Assembly (NCBI RefSeq): GCF_030815985.1 | Contig: NZ_JAUSXM010000001.1 | Span: 3,410,001 to 3,474,000, forward strand | Direction: 5' to 3' | Length of the DNA stretch: 64,000 nt | Origin: Paenibacillus sp. W2I17 | GTDB taxonomy: Bacteria; Bacillota; Bacilli; Paenibacillales; Paenibacillaceae | In this document: one piece after another, positions 35,821 through 45,882 of the stretch | Layout: every line of letters begins with the position of its first letter | Position numbering within the stretch: position 1 is the first letter of the stretch | Position numbers and translations under genes: made by a program | The notes under the pieces: model-generated | Told to the model about the DNA's origin: nothing | Seen by the model: only the letters and a program-made list of their open reading frames with translations | Database searches by the model: none

Positions 35821-37476
35821 TCACTCTGCTTTTTCAAAATCAGCCTGTTGTTGTTCATAGATCTCATAGAAGTCGTCCCAGACCAGTACATTATCCTTTT
35901 CCTTGCTCCACCAGTCTTTGTACCATGCTTCAATCTCCGGGCCACCGCCTTGCTCCCACTTCTGCTGTGCTTCCGTTGCAGCCTGTTCGATCGTATATTT
36001 GCTTCCGCCAATGATGGAACGGGTAAAAATATCGTTGATCGCTGTTGTCACATTGGTCAACTTCACCTGAAGCTCCTTCGGTAGCTGCGGCATATGTTCT
36101 GAATGGGTAACACCCTCTCCTACCGGAAGATCCGTCATGTATACCTCACGCGCTTCCTTGAATAGTCGAAGTCCTTCCTTCTGCGACGGGATCTCTTCGC
36201 TGAACAGCATTTCTGTGTACCCGCATTTGCCTTCCTCCAGACGGCTGTACAACATGGCGTAATCGCCTGCCCAGCTGATCTCCTGCTTGTATTTCTCCTG
36301 ATCAGAGATGCGCGGACAGCCTTGATCGTTCAACGTATAATGCGTGCCTTCAAATCCATTTTTGAAGGTTCGGCCTGACTCTGTTTTGGTCAGAAAATCG
36401 ATATATTGCATAACTGCTTCCGGATTTTTGGCTCGCGCATTCACAGCTGCAGTCATCTGAACCGGGTTATTCCACACCATCGTGTGCTGTCCTACGGACG
36501 TGGTTGGCAGAGCGATGACCTTTAATTTAGCCTCAGGAACATTCTGCATCAGTGTATCCAGTTCCTTCGCTGCAAACCCGGTATAATCCGAAGTCATGGC
36601 CGCGTACATACCGATTTTGCCATTCAGGAAATCCTGCTTCGCCTTGGCCCCATCCTTGTCGGTCAATAAGTCCTTATCGACCACACCTGCTTCATATAAT
36701 GCACGTTTGAATGCCGTGGCTTCTTTCATGTTGTTGGGACCAACCACCATCTCCCCGTCCTCCACATTCACCCAGTTGGCGTTGTACATATAGCGAAACA
36801 GACCCGCTGTATCGCCGAACTGAAATCCACCGATGCCGTATGTATCATTAGCTCCGTTTCCATCGGGATCATTCTCCGTGAAGGCCTTGGCTACCGCCAA
36901 CATCTCTTCCTCATTAGTCGGTACCTCCAGATTCAACTTTTCTAGCCAATCTTCCCGTATGAAAAAGCTCGTTAGTGGAAACACCTCGTTCATACGTCCC
37001 ACTTCATAGAGCTTACCATCGCTTTTGATGCCGGCCTTCTTGAGCTGGGGATATTTCTCCATCAAAGCTTTGTATTCCACACTCGAGTTCTCGATCAACT
37101 CATCCAGCGGCATCAGCTGTTTCTGATTAAACAGTGTGTTACGGATCGGCGTACCGAATTCAAAAATAATATCCGGTGCACTGCCAGAAGCGAATAATAC
37201 GTTAAGTTTGGACTGGGACTCCCATCGAGGAACTGCTGTATATTTTACATTAGCCGGGCCATTCTCGTTAATCCACTTGGACCACATATTATCTTCGATC
37301 GTACCCATGCCGCTTGGGACCGCGCCCCGATCATAGATCGTTGACGTGATGTTCCCCCTGTTGCCTTCGCCTTCCGCCTGTTCGCTACCGTTACCTCCTG
37401 TACATCCCGCCAGCAAACCACCGATCAAGCCCAGAACGAGACCCGACTTCATCCATGCCTTCATCGTTAACGCCAT
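35821..37476 (-). CDS. Extracellular sugar-binding lipoprotein (LplA/YtcQ-like)
   Basis: 551 residues. Signal peptide with lipobox LAGC (C25), then a family-1 solute-binding fold with the large size typical of the YtcQ/LplA branch. Segments include ASGSAPDIIFEFGTP, KQLMPLDELIEN, FIREDWLEKL, NDPDGNGANDTYGIGG (a calcium-loop-like stretch) and WNNPVQMTAAVNARAKNPEAVMQYIDFL. ATG behind AGAGGG. It is last in the kinase, regulator, permease, permease, binding protein order. The substrate is probably an oligosaccharide; no glycosidase is adjacent to narrow it. Confidence 0.9.
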   Translation of the reverse strand: MALTMKAWMKSGLVLGLIGGLLAGCTGGNGSEQAEGEGNRGNITSTIYDRGAVPSGMGTIEDNMWSKWINENGPANVKYTAVPRWESQSKLNVLFASGSAPDIIFEFGTPIRNTLFNQKQLMPLDELIENSSVEYKALMEKYPQLKKAGIKSDGKLYEVGRMNEVFPLTSFFIREDWLEKLNLEVPTNEEEMLAVAKAFTENDPDGNGANDTYGIGGFQFGDTAGLFRYMYNANWVNVEDGEMVVGPNNMKEATAFKRALYEAGVVDKDLLTDKDGAKAKQDFLNGKIGMYAAMTSDYTGFAAKELDTLMQNVPEAKLKVIALPTTSVGQHTMVWNNPVQMTAAVNARAKNPEAVMQYIDFLTKTESGRTFKNGFEGTHYTLNDQGCPRISDQEKYKQEISWAGDYAMLYSRLEEGKCGYTEMLFSEEIPSQKEGLRLFKEAREVYMTDLPVGEGVTHSEHMPQLPKELQVKLTNVTTAINDIFTRSIIGGSKYTIEQAATEAQQKWEQGGGPEIEAWYKDWWSKEKDNVLVWDDFYEIYEQQQADFEKAE

Positions 37477-37536
37477 AGATAAGACCCTCTTTCTCTCCTG
37501 TAATATGAACCCATGCGGGTTAACCCACAGCTTGCT

Positions 37537-38406
37537 TTAACCTTTAATTGATCCAAGCATGACCCCTTTAACGAAGTACTTCTGCAAGAACGGATACACT
37601 GCCAAAATGGGTATGACCATCACAATGACAGCTGCTGCCCGAATGCCTTCCGGGGTCAGATTCGATATCATCGTTGGATCGGTAAAATCCTGTACATTCA
37701 GATTGGACATAATCATATTTTGGACGAGCACGGTCATGTTGTATTTGGACGTATCATTGATATAAATCATCACACTCATGAACGAATTCCAGTAACCCAC
37801 GCCGTAAAAGAGAGCAATAGTCGCCAGCAAAGGTTTGGATAATGGCAACACGATGCGGAACAAAAGCCCCAGTTCACCACAACCATCGATGCGCGCAGCC
37901 TCGTCCACTTCCCCTGGCAGATTTTCAAAATAAGATCGCATAATCAGCATGTTGTACGTGCTCACCAGGCCCGGTAGCCAAAGCGCGCCGTAACTGTTCA
38001 CAAGACCGAGATTTTGCACGACCAAATAAGTCGGGATGAGTCCACCGTTAAAAATCATCGTGAACACCATCGCCATCGTAAAGAAGCGCCGATGATAAAA
38101 ATGTCTACGTGACAGCGGATATGCCGCCATAATCGTCACCGCCATGCTGAGCCCTGTACCGATCAATGTGATCTCCACACTATTCCAGAATGCATTCAGA
38201 ATCGGCGTTCCCGTAATTAGGCTGTGATAGGAGAACCAGGTGAAATCGACGGGCCATAACCCCACTTGACCTGAAACAACCGCTCTCGCATCACTAAATG
38301 ACAAGGCAACAATGTTCAGTAAGGGCAGGATACAGCTGACGGCAACCAATGACAACAATACATAATTGATTAGATAAAAGACTTTTTCTCCTTTGGTTTT
38401 TCTCAT
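37537..38406 (-). CDS. Sugar ABC transporter permease (YtcP/LplC-like)
   Basis: Inner-membrane permease, about 289 residues from ATG 38406 (GGGAGGGAG seven bases upstream). It has six helices, the family motif ARAVVSGQVGLWPVDFTW after helix 1, and the EAA loop DEAARIDGCGELGLLFRIVLPLSKP. The C-terminus ends KYFVKGVMLGSIKG, typical of the YtcP branch. It overlaps the upstream permease slightly and is 61 bases from the binding-protein gene. Confidence 0.92.
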   Translation of the reverse strand: MRKTKGEKVFYLINYVLLSLVAVSCILPLLNIVALSFSDARAVVSGQVGLWPVDFTWFSYHSLITGTPILNAFWNSVEITLIGTGLSMAVTIMAAYPLSRRHFYHRRFFTMAMVFTMIFNGGLIPTYLVVQNLGLVNSYGALWLPGLVSTYNMLIMRSYFENLPGEVDEAARIDGCGELGLLFRIVLPLSKPLLATIALFYGVGYWNSFMSVMIYINDTSKYNMTVLVQNMIMSNLNVQDFTDPTMISNLTPEGIRAAAVIVMVIPILAVYPFLQKYFVKGVMLGSIKG

Positions 38407-38420
38407 GCTGTTCTCCCTCC

Positions 38421-39401
38421 CTACCACAAACCTTCGTTAAATCGACGCGCGATATAATTTGCACTAAAAATGAGGATAAATGCAACCAGTGATTCGAACA
38501 ATCCCATCGCTGTTGTCAGGCTGAACTGTGCTCCCTGAAGACCGGTGCGGTAGATATAGGTACTGATTACATCCGCTATCTCATTGACATTGGAATTCTG
38601 AAGCATATACACCTGGTCGAATCCGACCTCCATCACCCGCCCCATCGATAGAATCAGCAGGAGAATAATGGTGGAGCGTATACCCGGAAGGGTGACATGC
38701 CAGATCTGGCGCATTTTGCTGGCCCCATCCATCTGTGCAGCCTCGTATTGGCTCGGATCAATGGTCGTTAGTGCCGCGAGAAAAATGATGGCATTAAAGC
38801 CCATGTCCTTCCAGATCCCTGAGCCAACAAACACCGCAACCCACGAACCCTTGTTGTACATGAACGGATAAGGTGCTCCCGTCCAGGCCTCGACCCAGCG
38901 ATTTACGATCCCATTTTCCAAAGAGAAAACCGTCATGATCATCATCGCAATGATGACCCAGGAAAAGAAGTGTGGCATATAGACCACTGTCTGCACCGTT
39001 CGTTTAAAGGCCATGTTTCGCACTTCATTCAGCATAATGGCCAGAATAATTGGAATGGGAAACCCGATAATGATGCTTAACAGACTGAGGAACAAGGTGT
39101 TGCGAATAATCTCCACCGTGCGCGGATCACTGAACAGCGTCTGAAAATGCTGAAAGCCCACCCATGGACTGTTCCACAGCCCATCATAGAAGTTGTAGTC
39201 CTTGAAGGCCATGACCAGCCCTCCGATGGGTGCATAACGAAAGGTAAGGTAGAACATAATCACCGGAACAAACATCAAGATTAACGGTATATTCATCTTG
39301 AATCGTCGAAGCTGCTGCTGCCGAATCCGCTGCTTCATTTCACTGTCCGGCGGTTGTAATCCAGACGGCGGACCTGCGGTCAGTTCCCCCTTCACATCCA
39401 T
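38421..39401 (-). CDS. Sugar ABC transporter permease (LplB-like)
   Basis: About 326 residues. A cytoplasmic N-terminal tail is followed by six helices. LplB features include FRYAPIGGLVMAFKDYNF, WVGFQHFQTLFSDPRT and the EAA loop EAAQMDGASKMRQIWHVTLPGI. The start is ambiguous: GTG 39404, ATG 39401 and GTG 39392 all follow AGAGGAG, and 39392 has the best spacing. It is first of the three transporter genes and lies just downstream of a clear cre site. Confidence 0.9.
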   Translation of the reverse strand: MDVKGELTAGPPSGLQPPDSEMKQRIRQQQLRRFKMNIPLILMFVPVIMFYLTFRYAPIGGLVMAFKDYNFYDGLWNSPWVGFQHFQTLFSDPRTVEIIRNTLFLSLLSIIIGFPIPIILAIMLNEVRNMAFKRTVQTVVYMPHFFSWVIIAMMIMTVFSLENGIVNRWVEAWTGAPYPFMYNKGSWVAVFVGSGIWKDMGFNAIIFLAALTTIDPSQYEAAQMDGASKMRQIWHVTLPGIRSTIILLLILSMGRVMEVGFDQVYMLQNSNVNEIADVISTYIYRTGLQGAQFSLTTAMGLFESLVAFILIFSANYIARRFNEGLW

Positions 39402-39448
39402 CACTCCTCTCTGCTGTTGATGTACTATAGTTGTATTTTAGATAAAAA

Positions 39449-39462
39449 TGTAAGCGTAAACA
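39449..39462. promoter_or_regulatory. cre (CcpA) site upstream of the sugar transporter
   Basis: TGTAAGCGTAAACA fits the cre consensus TGNAANCGNWNNCA at every fixed position. It lies about 50 bases upstream of the LplB-like gene, between it and the response regulator gene, consistent with catabolite repression of the transporter. Confidence 0.7.
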
Positions 39463-39562
39463 TTTGTTATTTAACGATCCTTTTATAATTTTCTACGCAA
39501 AAATAACCCCACATGGTGGGGTTGACCCTACAGTAGTTCAAGGGGGATTGCTACCGGGCATT

Positions 39563-40627
39563 TCACTTGGCTACTTGCTTGCGATATTCGCGGGGCGATA
39601 CCCCCGTCATCTGTTTGAATACGGTTGTAAAATAACTGGAGTTATCGAACCCGGTCAGTTCCGCGATATCTGCCATGCTCTGCCGAGTGCTGTGCAGCAG
39701 CAGCTTCGCCTTATCAATTCGGCGCTTGCTGACATATTGGCTGAAGCCTTGTCCTGTTTCTTTTTTGAACAAATGGCTCAAGTAGTTGGGTGTCACATGA
39801 ACATGGGCAGCCACGGCCTGCAACGTGCATGTGCTGGAATAGTTCATTTCAATATACTGTATAACTCGTGTAACGACATGATCCTGCTGTTCCTGAGTTA
39901 GCCGCATCAGCATATCCACCCACTCTTCGCTCTTACATCTGGCCCAAGCGATGACTTCAGGTATGGTATGAATCCAGAGTAGTGGATCTGGGGCAGTTGA
40001 GTCCATACCACTGGATTCCTGAGGCTGAAGCTGTTGTACCAGTAAGTCCGTCATGACCTTCATAAGCATATGAATCTCCGCTTTGCCTTGTGACAAGCTC
40101 ATCCCGGACGCTTCTTCTAGCAACATCTCGATCCGATTCATTATCGATCCGAATTGATGGTGGAGCAGCAACAAAGTCAGTTCCTCTCGCAGTCTCTCGG
40201 TACGGTCCACCTGGCTGTATTGTTCCCTGATCCGAATGTCGGACTGTTTTCGGCGATATCGTTCATGTGCCTTTTGTAACACCTGACATGCTTCATCGAG
40301 CGAGAACGGCTTTAACAAAAATTCAATTGCTCCATATCGGATGGCACGCTGTGCATATTCGAACTCACGATAACCTGTCAAAATGATAATCATAATGTCC
40401 AGTCCACTCTCGTGTATGCGTTCAGCCAAATCTAGACCATCCATCACAGGCATGTTGATGTCCGTAATGATCAGATCAGGTGTGCAGCTGTGTACAGCCT
40501 GTATTGCTTCTTCTCCATCGGCCGCTTCCCCAACGACCTCCCAACCGAGGGGGTTATTGCGAACCAGATGAATCAGACCCTGACGAAATAATGCTTCATC
40601 ATCCACTACGAGCATACGTCCATTCAA
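39563..40627 (-). CDS. YesN-type response regulator (receiver plus AraC HTH)
   Basis: 354 residues, TTG start overlapping the kinase stop by four bases. Receiver domain (VVDDEALFRQG, phosphoacceptor in LIITDINMPVMDG, KPF) at 1-120, a linker region, and a C-terminal AraC-type pair of helix-turn-helix motifs (YIEMNYSSTCTLQAVAAHVHVTPNYLSHLFKKETG, then MADIAELTGFDNSSYFTTVFKQ). Such regulators activate the neighbouring sugar ABC transporter when the kinase senses its ligand. The operon is separated from the transporter genes by only about 160 bases. Confidence 0.94.
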   Translation of the reverse strand: MNGRMLVVDDEALFRQGLIHLVRNNPLGWEVVGEAADGEEAIQAVHSCTPDLIITDINMPVMDGLDLAERIHESGLDIMIIILTGYREFEYAQRAIRYGAIEFLLKPFSLDEACQVLQKAHERYRRKQSDIRIREQYSQVDRTERLREELTLLLLHHQFGSIMNRIEMLLEEASGMSLSQGKAEIHMLMKVMTDLLVQQLQPQESSGMDSTAPDPLLWIHTIPEVIAWARCKSEEWVDMLMRLTQEQQDHVVTRVIQYIEMNYSSTCTLQAVAAHVHVTPNYLSHLFKKETGQGFSQYVSKRRIDKAKLLLHSTRQSMADIAELTGFDNSSYFTTVFKQMTGVSPREYRKQVAK

Positions 40628-42450
40628 CAGAACCTACTCCTCTCAGTCACCTGAATTTCCCGGCATAAGTCCTCACCGATCTGATAAGGCAAACGAAGAC
40701 GTACTAGCGTACCCTCTCCCACAGTCGACTCGATCTGTACACCGTAGGGTTCACCGTGAATCAACTCAATTCTTCGAAGTACACTCCGCATGCCAATGTG
40801 CTGACGTTCCTCATCTGCATGTGCCACTGGCGTCATAATGCGTTCAATGACCGATGCGTGCATGCCGCAGCCGTTATCTGAAATTTCAATGATGAGCAGA
40901 TTCGGCTCTCCTTCATGCCCGGTATGCCGCGAGCCACGAATTTCCAGATGGCGGTTGTTCCTTTTGTCCGAGAAGGCATGAACAAAAACATTCTCCACGA
41001 TGGGCTGAAGCAACAGTCGGATCACCTGACAGCGAAACAATTCAGCAGGAACGGCAATTTCAATCGACAAGGCTTCCTGATACCGGGCCTGCTGAATCTG
41101 CAGGTAGTGATCTATTTGCTTCATCTCATCCTGCACGGTCGTCAGTTGCTGCGCGGGTTCCAGCGTATACTGCAGCATCTCGGACAAGGCAGTGACCAGG
41201 CGAGCCGATTTTTCATCACCAAGCATATAGAACTTCCAGAAAAACATGCTCAGCGTGTTATACAGAAAATGGGGATTCAGCTGGGCCTGAATAGCTTTGA
41301 GTTCAGCTTCTTTTTCACTGAGTTCGCGCTCGTACACTTCATGTATAAGCGTATCAATCCGGGAAGCCATTGCATTGAATCGTTCACCGATGAAACCGAG
41401 CTCATCCCGTGTCTCGATCCGTACCCGTGTATCGAACTGTCCATCACGCACTCTTTTCATCGCGTTGACTAGACTCGCAAGTGGACGCAACAGTCTGCCG
41501 CTAATTACGGTAATGATGAACCAGGAGCATAATATGCTGGCTACCGCAGAGAACACAGCAACTTTTACAATGATCTTTCCCTTGTTCTGAATCTGAGCGA
41601 GTGAGACCTTGCTGACCAGGGTGAAGCCCGCTTTGTCTGACGTTTGCTTCGTATACAATTGGGTTGTTCCCTGCTCGTCCCTGATCTCAGTCGCCCCTAG
41701 GCTTAGCTCGGTCAGTGGTGGTGGATCTGCATCCTGATTATGAAAGGCATATAGAAGCTCACCATCTGCGTCAAACAAGTAGACAGCAACTTCCTCGTTC
41801 AGTCGCAGATCTTTGAGATACGATTCGAACAACGAGGTGTTAAACAGAATTAGCATGACGCCATAGGTCTCCAGATCAACAGACCGCATTAATCGTCCCG
41901 CCAGAATCCAATTGGATTGTTCCTCCTGCAAGAAGGCATCCGGCCCCAATCGATTCCAACCATATTCGCCGCCCGTTCCTTCCAGTCTATGAACCATCTC
42001 TGCCAGATAGGAAGGATCCATCTGTTGAAATGAGCCAGCAAAGGCGCCGAGATTAAATATGTTATCCTTCAGGTCATATATGCGGAGCCCCATGATCTCC
42101 GGTGCATCCAGCCTTACCTGATACAACTGATCATCCAGTTCATCTTCTAGCTTCATCTGATCATAGGACGAGATGCCAGAGGTCTGTGCTTTGATGGCAT
42201 TTTTTACGGAGGGATTCAGTGTGATATAATCGGTGACTTTATACATGTCGTGTACCCTGGAATCCAGACGTGCAAGAATCTGTTCTGCGGTAAGACTATA
42301 CTGGCGACTGACCTCTTCATTGAACAGGTCGATATGGATGCGATAGGTGATCAACCCTGTGATTCCGGAGATTAAGACCGTGGCGGTAGATAAAAACAAG
42401 ATTAGCTTCGTTTTAAATTTAAAGCGTTTACAAAAGTTCATCCACCACAT
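40624..42450 (-). CDS. YesM-type sensor histidine kinase
   Basis: 608 residues. Helix at about 15-35, a large extracellular dCACHE-like domain (40-290), second helix (about 300-320), HAMP (ISGRLLRPLASLVNAMKRV), and a HisKA_7TM/YesM phosphoacceptor motif AQLNPHFLYNTLSMFFWKF. The ATPase domain has PIVENVFVHAF and ISDNGCGM. ATG behind GAGGTG. It pairs with the YesN-like regulator. The probable ligand is a sugar delivered by, or related to, the adjacent transporter. Confidence 0.93.
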   Translation of the reverse strand: MWWMNFCKRFKFKTKLILFLSTATVLISGITGLITYRIHIDLFNEEVSRQYSLTAEQILARLDSRVHDMYKVTDYITLNPSVKNAIKAQTSGISSYDQMKLEDELDDQLYQVRLDAPEIMGLRIYDLKDNIFNLGAFAGSFQQMDPSYLAEMVHRLEGTGGEYGWNRLGPDAFLQEEQSNWILAGRLMRSVDLETYGVMLILFNTSLFESYLKDLRLNEEVAVYLFDADGELLYAFHNQDADPPPLTELSLGATEIRDEQGTTQLYTKQTSDKAGFTLVSKVSLAQIQNKGKIIVKVAVFSAVASILCSWFIITVISGRLLRPLASLVNAMKRVRDGQFDTRVRIETRDELGFIGERFNAMASRIDTLIHEVYERELSEKEAELKAIQAQLNPHFLYNTLSMFFWKFYMLGDEKSARLVTALSEMLQYTLEPAQQLTTVQDEMKQIDHYLQIQQARYQEALSIEIAVPAELFRCQVIRLLLQPIVENVFVHAFSDKRNNRHLEIRGSRHTGHEGEPNLLIIEISDNGCGMHASVIERIMTPVAHADEERQHIGMRSVLRRIELIHGEPYGVQIESTVGEGTLVRLRLPYQIGEDLCREIQVTERSRFC

Positions 42451-42528
42451 CTTTCACACACCTCACCTATATTCCGTACATGTCTTACTCCTAAAAACAT
42501 ATCATACACCTATTGGAAAAAACCAGAA

Positions 42529-42563
42529 AAACCCTGACCCCGCTTCAAGCGGTAGTCAGAGTT
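42529..42563 (-). terminator. Terminator of the lipoprotein gene
   Basis: Stem CTGAC/GTCAG with inner CCGCT/AGCGG pairing, followed on the minus strand by GGGTTTTTC and a later T-run. Confidence 0.65.
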
Positions 42564-42626
42564 TGAAGGCATGTGATCCAGACATGTTACCGGGATGTTC
42601 CAGATTAACTCTGGATCACGGCATTT

Positions 42627-43517
42627 TTATTCCCCGTAAATCTCTTTGACCCGTTCTTCTTCATTGGTAGACAAGAGAACATTAAGCAACCCCATGGCAT
42701 TATTGGCATCGGTTCTCGTCGTCTTGTACATCTCGGCAAACGCCGCTTCATCCTGCTCCGGGTCCATTGCAGCAAGCTTGCCCCACGACGTGCGGGCTTT
42801 GTCGTATAGCGTACTCAACGTAATGTCACGCGGATGCTGTGCAACAGGTGCCATGGATTCAAATTTCGCTGTGACCCTGAAGAAATCCATCGAATCCTGG
42901 AACGATGTACTGCTATAATCCTTATTTTTCATCGCATCTTCGGTAATCAGCAGGCCTTCACGGGCGATAAACAGTGTTTTCACCATGGCACGTTCCAGAT
43001 TGGTAGCTTCTTCCCAAGTTATATAAGATTCATCAGGTGCTTGTACGGTTGTGAAAAATGGAAAGGCATCATCAATTAACCGCTGCGAATCCGAATGAAT
43101 TGGAACCTCTGCATTCATGTCCACAACGGCATCGCTGTAGTTGGCGACATTAATATTTTTGGAACCCGCCTCACTGACCCGACGCACTGGATGATCTGTA
43201 AGCGGGATACGGATATAACCGAGCTTATCCGCATACTGCTGCTTCAACTCTTCCAGTGTGGAGTCCTTTCCAATCTTGCTGTCGTCGGCTGTAGAAGATT
43301 CTTTTGCGGCTGAATCTGTCTCCTCACTCCCATTCGAACCGGTTGCTGCGGTTTCTGTTACGGCAGCATTCGAGCTGCTTGTTTCTGATGAAGCAACTTC
43401 TGTACCGGAAGAAGACTCCGGCGATGACGTCTCTTTCGCTCCACCACCACAAGCTGTCAGAATCGCTGCCAAACCAAGCATAACTGTGAACGTCTTTATC
43501 GTGTAATTCCATTTCAT
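42627..43517 (-). CDS. Lipoprotein of unknown function
   Basis: 296 residues. Lipobox LTAC (C23), then a low-complexity Ser/Glu/Thr/Ala spacer (about 27-85), then a folded helical domain (LEELKQQYADKLGYIRIPLTDHPV to EEERVKEIYGE). ATG behind GGGGAAG. It is monocistronic between terminators. The spacer would let the domain reach through the cell wall. I do not recognise the folded domain. Confidence 0.75.
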   Translation of the reverse strand: MKWNYTIKTFTVMLGLAAILTACGGGAKETSSPESSSGTEVASSETSSSNAAVTETAATGSNGSEETDSAAKESSTADDSKIGKDSTLEELKQQYADKLGYIRIPLTDHPVRRVSEAGSKNINVANYSDAVVDMNAEVPIHSDSQRLIDDAFPFFTTVQAPDESYITWEEATNLERAMVKTLFIAREGLLITEDAMKNKDYSSTSFQDSMDFFRVTAKFESMAPVAQHPRDITLSTLYDKARTSWGKLAAMDPEQDEAAFAEMYKTTRTDANNAMGLLNVLLSTNEEERVKEIYGE

Positions 43518-43736
43518 CGTATAATCTTCCCCTTATCGTATGTATATTCCTGAGAACCATTAACCTCTGCTCCAAGACTTGAACACCTGCTTACAAAAAT
43601 ATCCTTTCATATAACATGCTTGATTCACACGATTGGACATGATCTACATTCTATCATAAGTTAAAAACCGGTTGTATACGACGATATACCTGTGTCTAAA
43701 GCCTTTTACTAGGCGCGCATTAACTACCACCGCAAC

Positions 43737-43772
43737 GCAAAAACACTGCCGCCCGTATGGACAACAGTGTTT
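43737..43772 (-). terminator. Terminator of the NERD-domain gene
   Basis: Eight-base arms AAACACTG/CAGTGTTT with a minus-strand TTTTTG tail, 12 bases after the stop. Confidence 0.75.
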
Positions 43773-43783
43773 GTGAAGCGTAA

Positions 43784-44515
43784 TTATTTGATCCCTTTAG
43801 CCTTCTCCATATGCTCTGACCTAATCTGAGGATCCGTGGAATTAACCGATGATAACAGAGCGTAGATCGCCTGAATATCTTTCTCTTGAAATACGGTTTC
43901 GGGAACCTCACTCTCAAGTCGTTCCGTCTTCCGCTGAATCGTTTCCACCAACTCATGATCGTAGATGATCAGTTCATCCGAATTCACATACCTCACAGCA
44001 GGATCAACACTGATGCGGCAACGGTTGGTGAAGGTCACCATGGAGACAAGACGTACTCTTTTGTAGTCTCCGAGGTGTGCATGAATGGCTTCCACATGTG
44101 CACGATGCTGCATAAGTGGATTGTACATTTTGACCCGGCTGCTGCTGACCGACCAATTGGCCTCTCTTCTTCCGCCGCGAATCTCACCTGTCGTCAGATT
44201 TCGAGTTTCGATTACAAAGATTGCCCGAGGACCGATTACGACATGATCAATCTGCGAATAACCGGAGCGTGACTTCGGATTGGTAACGAGCAGGTCGTTC
44301 AGCACTTTATATTCACTTGGGAGACCAATCAGCTGATCTGCTGTACTAGGCTCCTCCGGCTGGCGTGTCCAATCCCCTTCCGCTTTTTTCTTGCGCTTAC
44401 TACGGACCATACGCGGGGGAATGGTTGTCGTTGATGGTAACGCTGAAGCGGAGGCTGTAATCTGGTTCGCAAGCTCTGGTTGTGTCTTGAACAGAGACAG
44501 GATTTTCTTGAACAT
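43784..44515 (-). CDS. NERD-domain (nuclease-related) protein
   Basis: 243 residues from ATG 44515 (GGAG seven bases upstream). After a basic linker (RSKRKKKAEGD) comes the NERD domain (about 75-185). It carries EYKVLNDLLV, SGYSQIDHVVIGPRAIFVIETRNLTTGEIRG with the PD-(D/E)xK-like D and E-T-R in place of the E-x-K, and the conserved W and N-P-L segments. The catalytic Lys position is Arg (ETRN), which may weaken nuclease activity. Usually of unknown role. Confidence 0.85.
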   Translation of the reverse strand: MFKKILSLFKTQPELANQITASASALPSTTTIPPRMVRSKRKKKAEGDWTRQPEEPSTADQLIGLPSEYKVLNDLLVTNPKSRSGYSQIDHVVIGPRAIFVIETRNLTTGEIRGGRREANWSVSSSRVKMYNPLMQHRAHVEAIHAHLGDYKRVRLVSMVTFTNRCRISVDPAVRYVNSDELIIYDHELVETIQRKTERLESEVPETVFQEKDIQAIYALLSSVNSTDPQIRSEHMEKAKGIK

Positions 44516-44730
44516 GGGCAAGCTCCGTTCTATTATAGTGTGGGTTACGGGTGACCATTACAGGAGGAATAACATCCTTTGACACATTTATTATGTAAAC
44601 TTCTATTACTTATGTCGGATAAAGCGGGGTAAAAATAAAGGGAAAACGATCAAAATCTCTCCAATACGCAAAGTACATATGAACATTTAACCAATTCCGT
44701 GACTTTAGACGCATAAACAAACCGCAAAAT

Positions 44731-44783
44731 TGAAAAAAACAGCGCAACCCTTTCCTGAATAGAAAAAGAATACGCTGCTGTTC
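44731..44783 (-). terminator. Probable terminator of the dehydrogenase gene
   Basis: AACAGC/GCTGTT arms about 35 bases apart, with a run of seven T residues on the minus strand, placed 10 bases after the stop. Confidence 0.5.
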
Positions 44784-44792
44784 TCTTGGATG

Positions 44793-45686
44793 TTAAGCCT
44801 GAAGATAATAGGTGTAGAGCACCTGTGTACCCTTCTCTTCCAGACCATTATTTGCTATTTCCTGATACAGAGATTCGGCCAGAGCCAGCCCAGGCGTTTT
44901 CATGCCCATCGCTTTTGCAGACTCCAGTGCAATTCCCATGTCTTTGATAAAATGTTTCACATAGAATCCAGGCTCATAATCGCCTGCGATCATGCGCGGA
45001 CCGAGATTGCTGAGTGACCAGCTTCCGGCTGCACCGGTAGCTATGCTCTTCAGCACGGTCTCCGCGTCCAGACCAGACGTCTTGGCATAGGCAAGTGCTT
45101 CGCATACGCCCATCATGCCAGAGGCAATGGCAATCTGGTTGCACATTTTGGTATGCTGCCCGGCTCCCGCCTTGCCTTGCAGCACAATGTTGGTGCCCAT
45201 CTGCTCAAACAGCGGACGCACAGCTTCAAAGGCCTCCGAACTACCACCAACCATAATGGACAGCTTCGCGTTCTGCGCTCCGATATCACCGCCCGACACA
45301 GGTGCGTCCAGTGCATGCAGTCCTTTGGCTTCCGCAGCTTCAAAGATTCGTGCAGCCAGTAACGGACTGGATGTTGTCATATCAATCAGATATGAACCCG
45401 CTTTGGCATTGGCTACGAGACCATCCTCACCGAGATAAATCTCCTCTACATCTTTCGGATACCCCACCATCGTTATGATGACATCACACGCAGCAGCCAG
45501 TTTGCCTGGTGTGTCATGCCATACGGCACCTTCTTTCACCAACGCTTCCGCTTTGGCAGCAGTTCGCGTGTATACATGCAGCGGATATCCCGCTTGCTGG
45601 ATGTGCCCAGCCATGCTTTTACCCATCACGCCTGTACCAATAAAGCCAACTTTTGTCTCTCCAGGTGCCTTCGTTGTATTTGTCAT
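44793..45686 (-). CDS. Beta-hydroxyacid dehydrogenase (2-hydroxy-3-oxopropionate reductase / 3-hydroxyisobutyrate dehydrogenase-like)
   Basis: 297 residues with the N-terminal Rossmann loop VGFIGTGVMGKSMAGHI, substrate loop DAPVSGGDIGAQ, catalytic Lys in GAGQHTKMCNQ and the C-terminal HFIKDMGIALESAKAMG segment. ATG behind GGGAGGAAAC. It reduces or oxidises small beta-hydroxyacids with NAD(P). It is a single gene flanked by a terminator on one side and the divergent ger operon on the other; the physiological substrate cannot be told. Confidence 0.92.
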   Translation of the reverse strand: MTNTTKAPGETKVGFIGTGVMGKSMAGHIQQAGYPLHVYTRTAAKAEALVKEGAVWHDTPGKLAAACDVIITMVGYPKDVEEIYLGEDGLVANAKAGSYLIDMTTSSPLLAARIFEAAEAKGLHALDAPVSGGDIGAQNAKLSIMVGGSSEAFEAVRPLFEQMGTNIVLQGKAGAGQHTKMCNQIAIASGMMGVCEALAYAKTSGLDAETVLKSIATGAAGSWSLSNLGPRMIAGDYEPGFYVKHFIKDMGIALESAKAMGMKTPGLALAESLYQEIANNGLEEKGTQVLYTYYLQA

Positions 45687-45882
45687 CGCAGGTTTCCTCC
45701 CTATTTCTCTATACTTCGCTCAGTGCTTGTCTTCGGACATTGCTATATCTGTATGTTAAAGCTTTCTGTCTGGCTCGTCCATCTCGTTTGCCGCTTTCTG
45801 TGAAAAAATCTGAAAAAGGAATCAACTTCCTGTATGCTGTACAACCTAACGGAAACTTCCTTCATTGGAAAGGAGGATTCGC

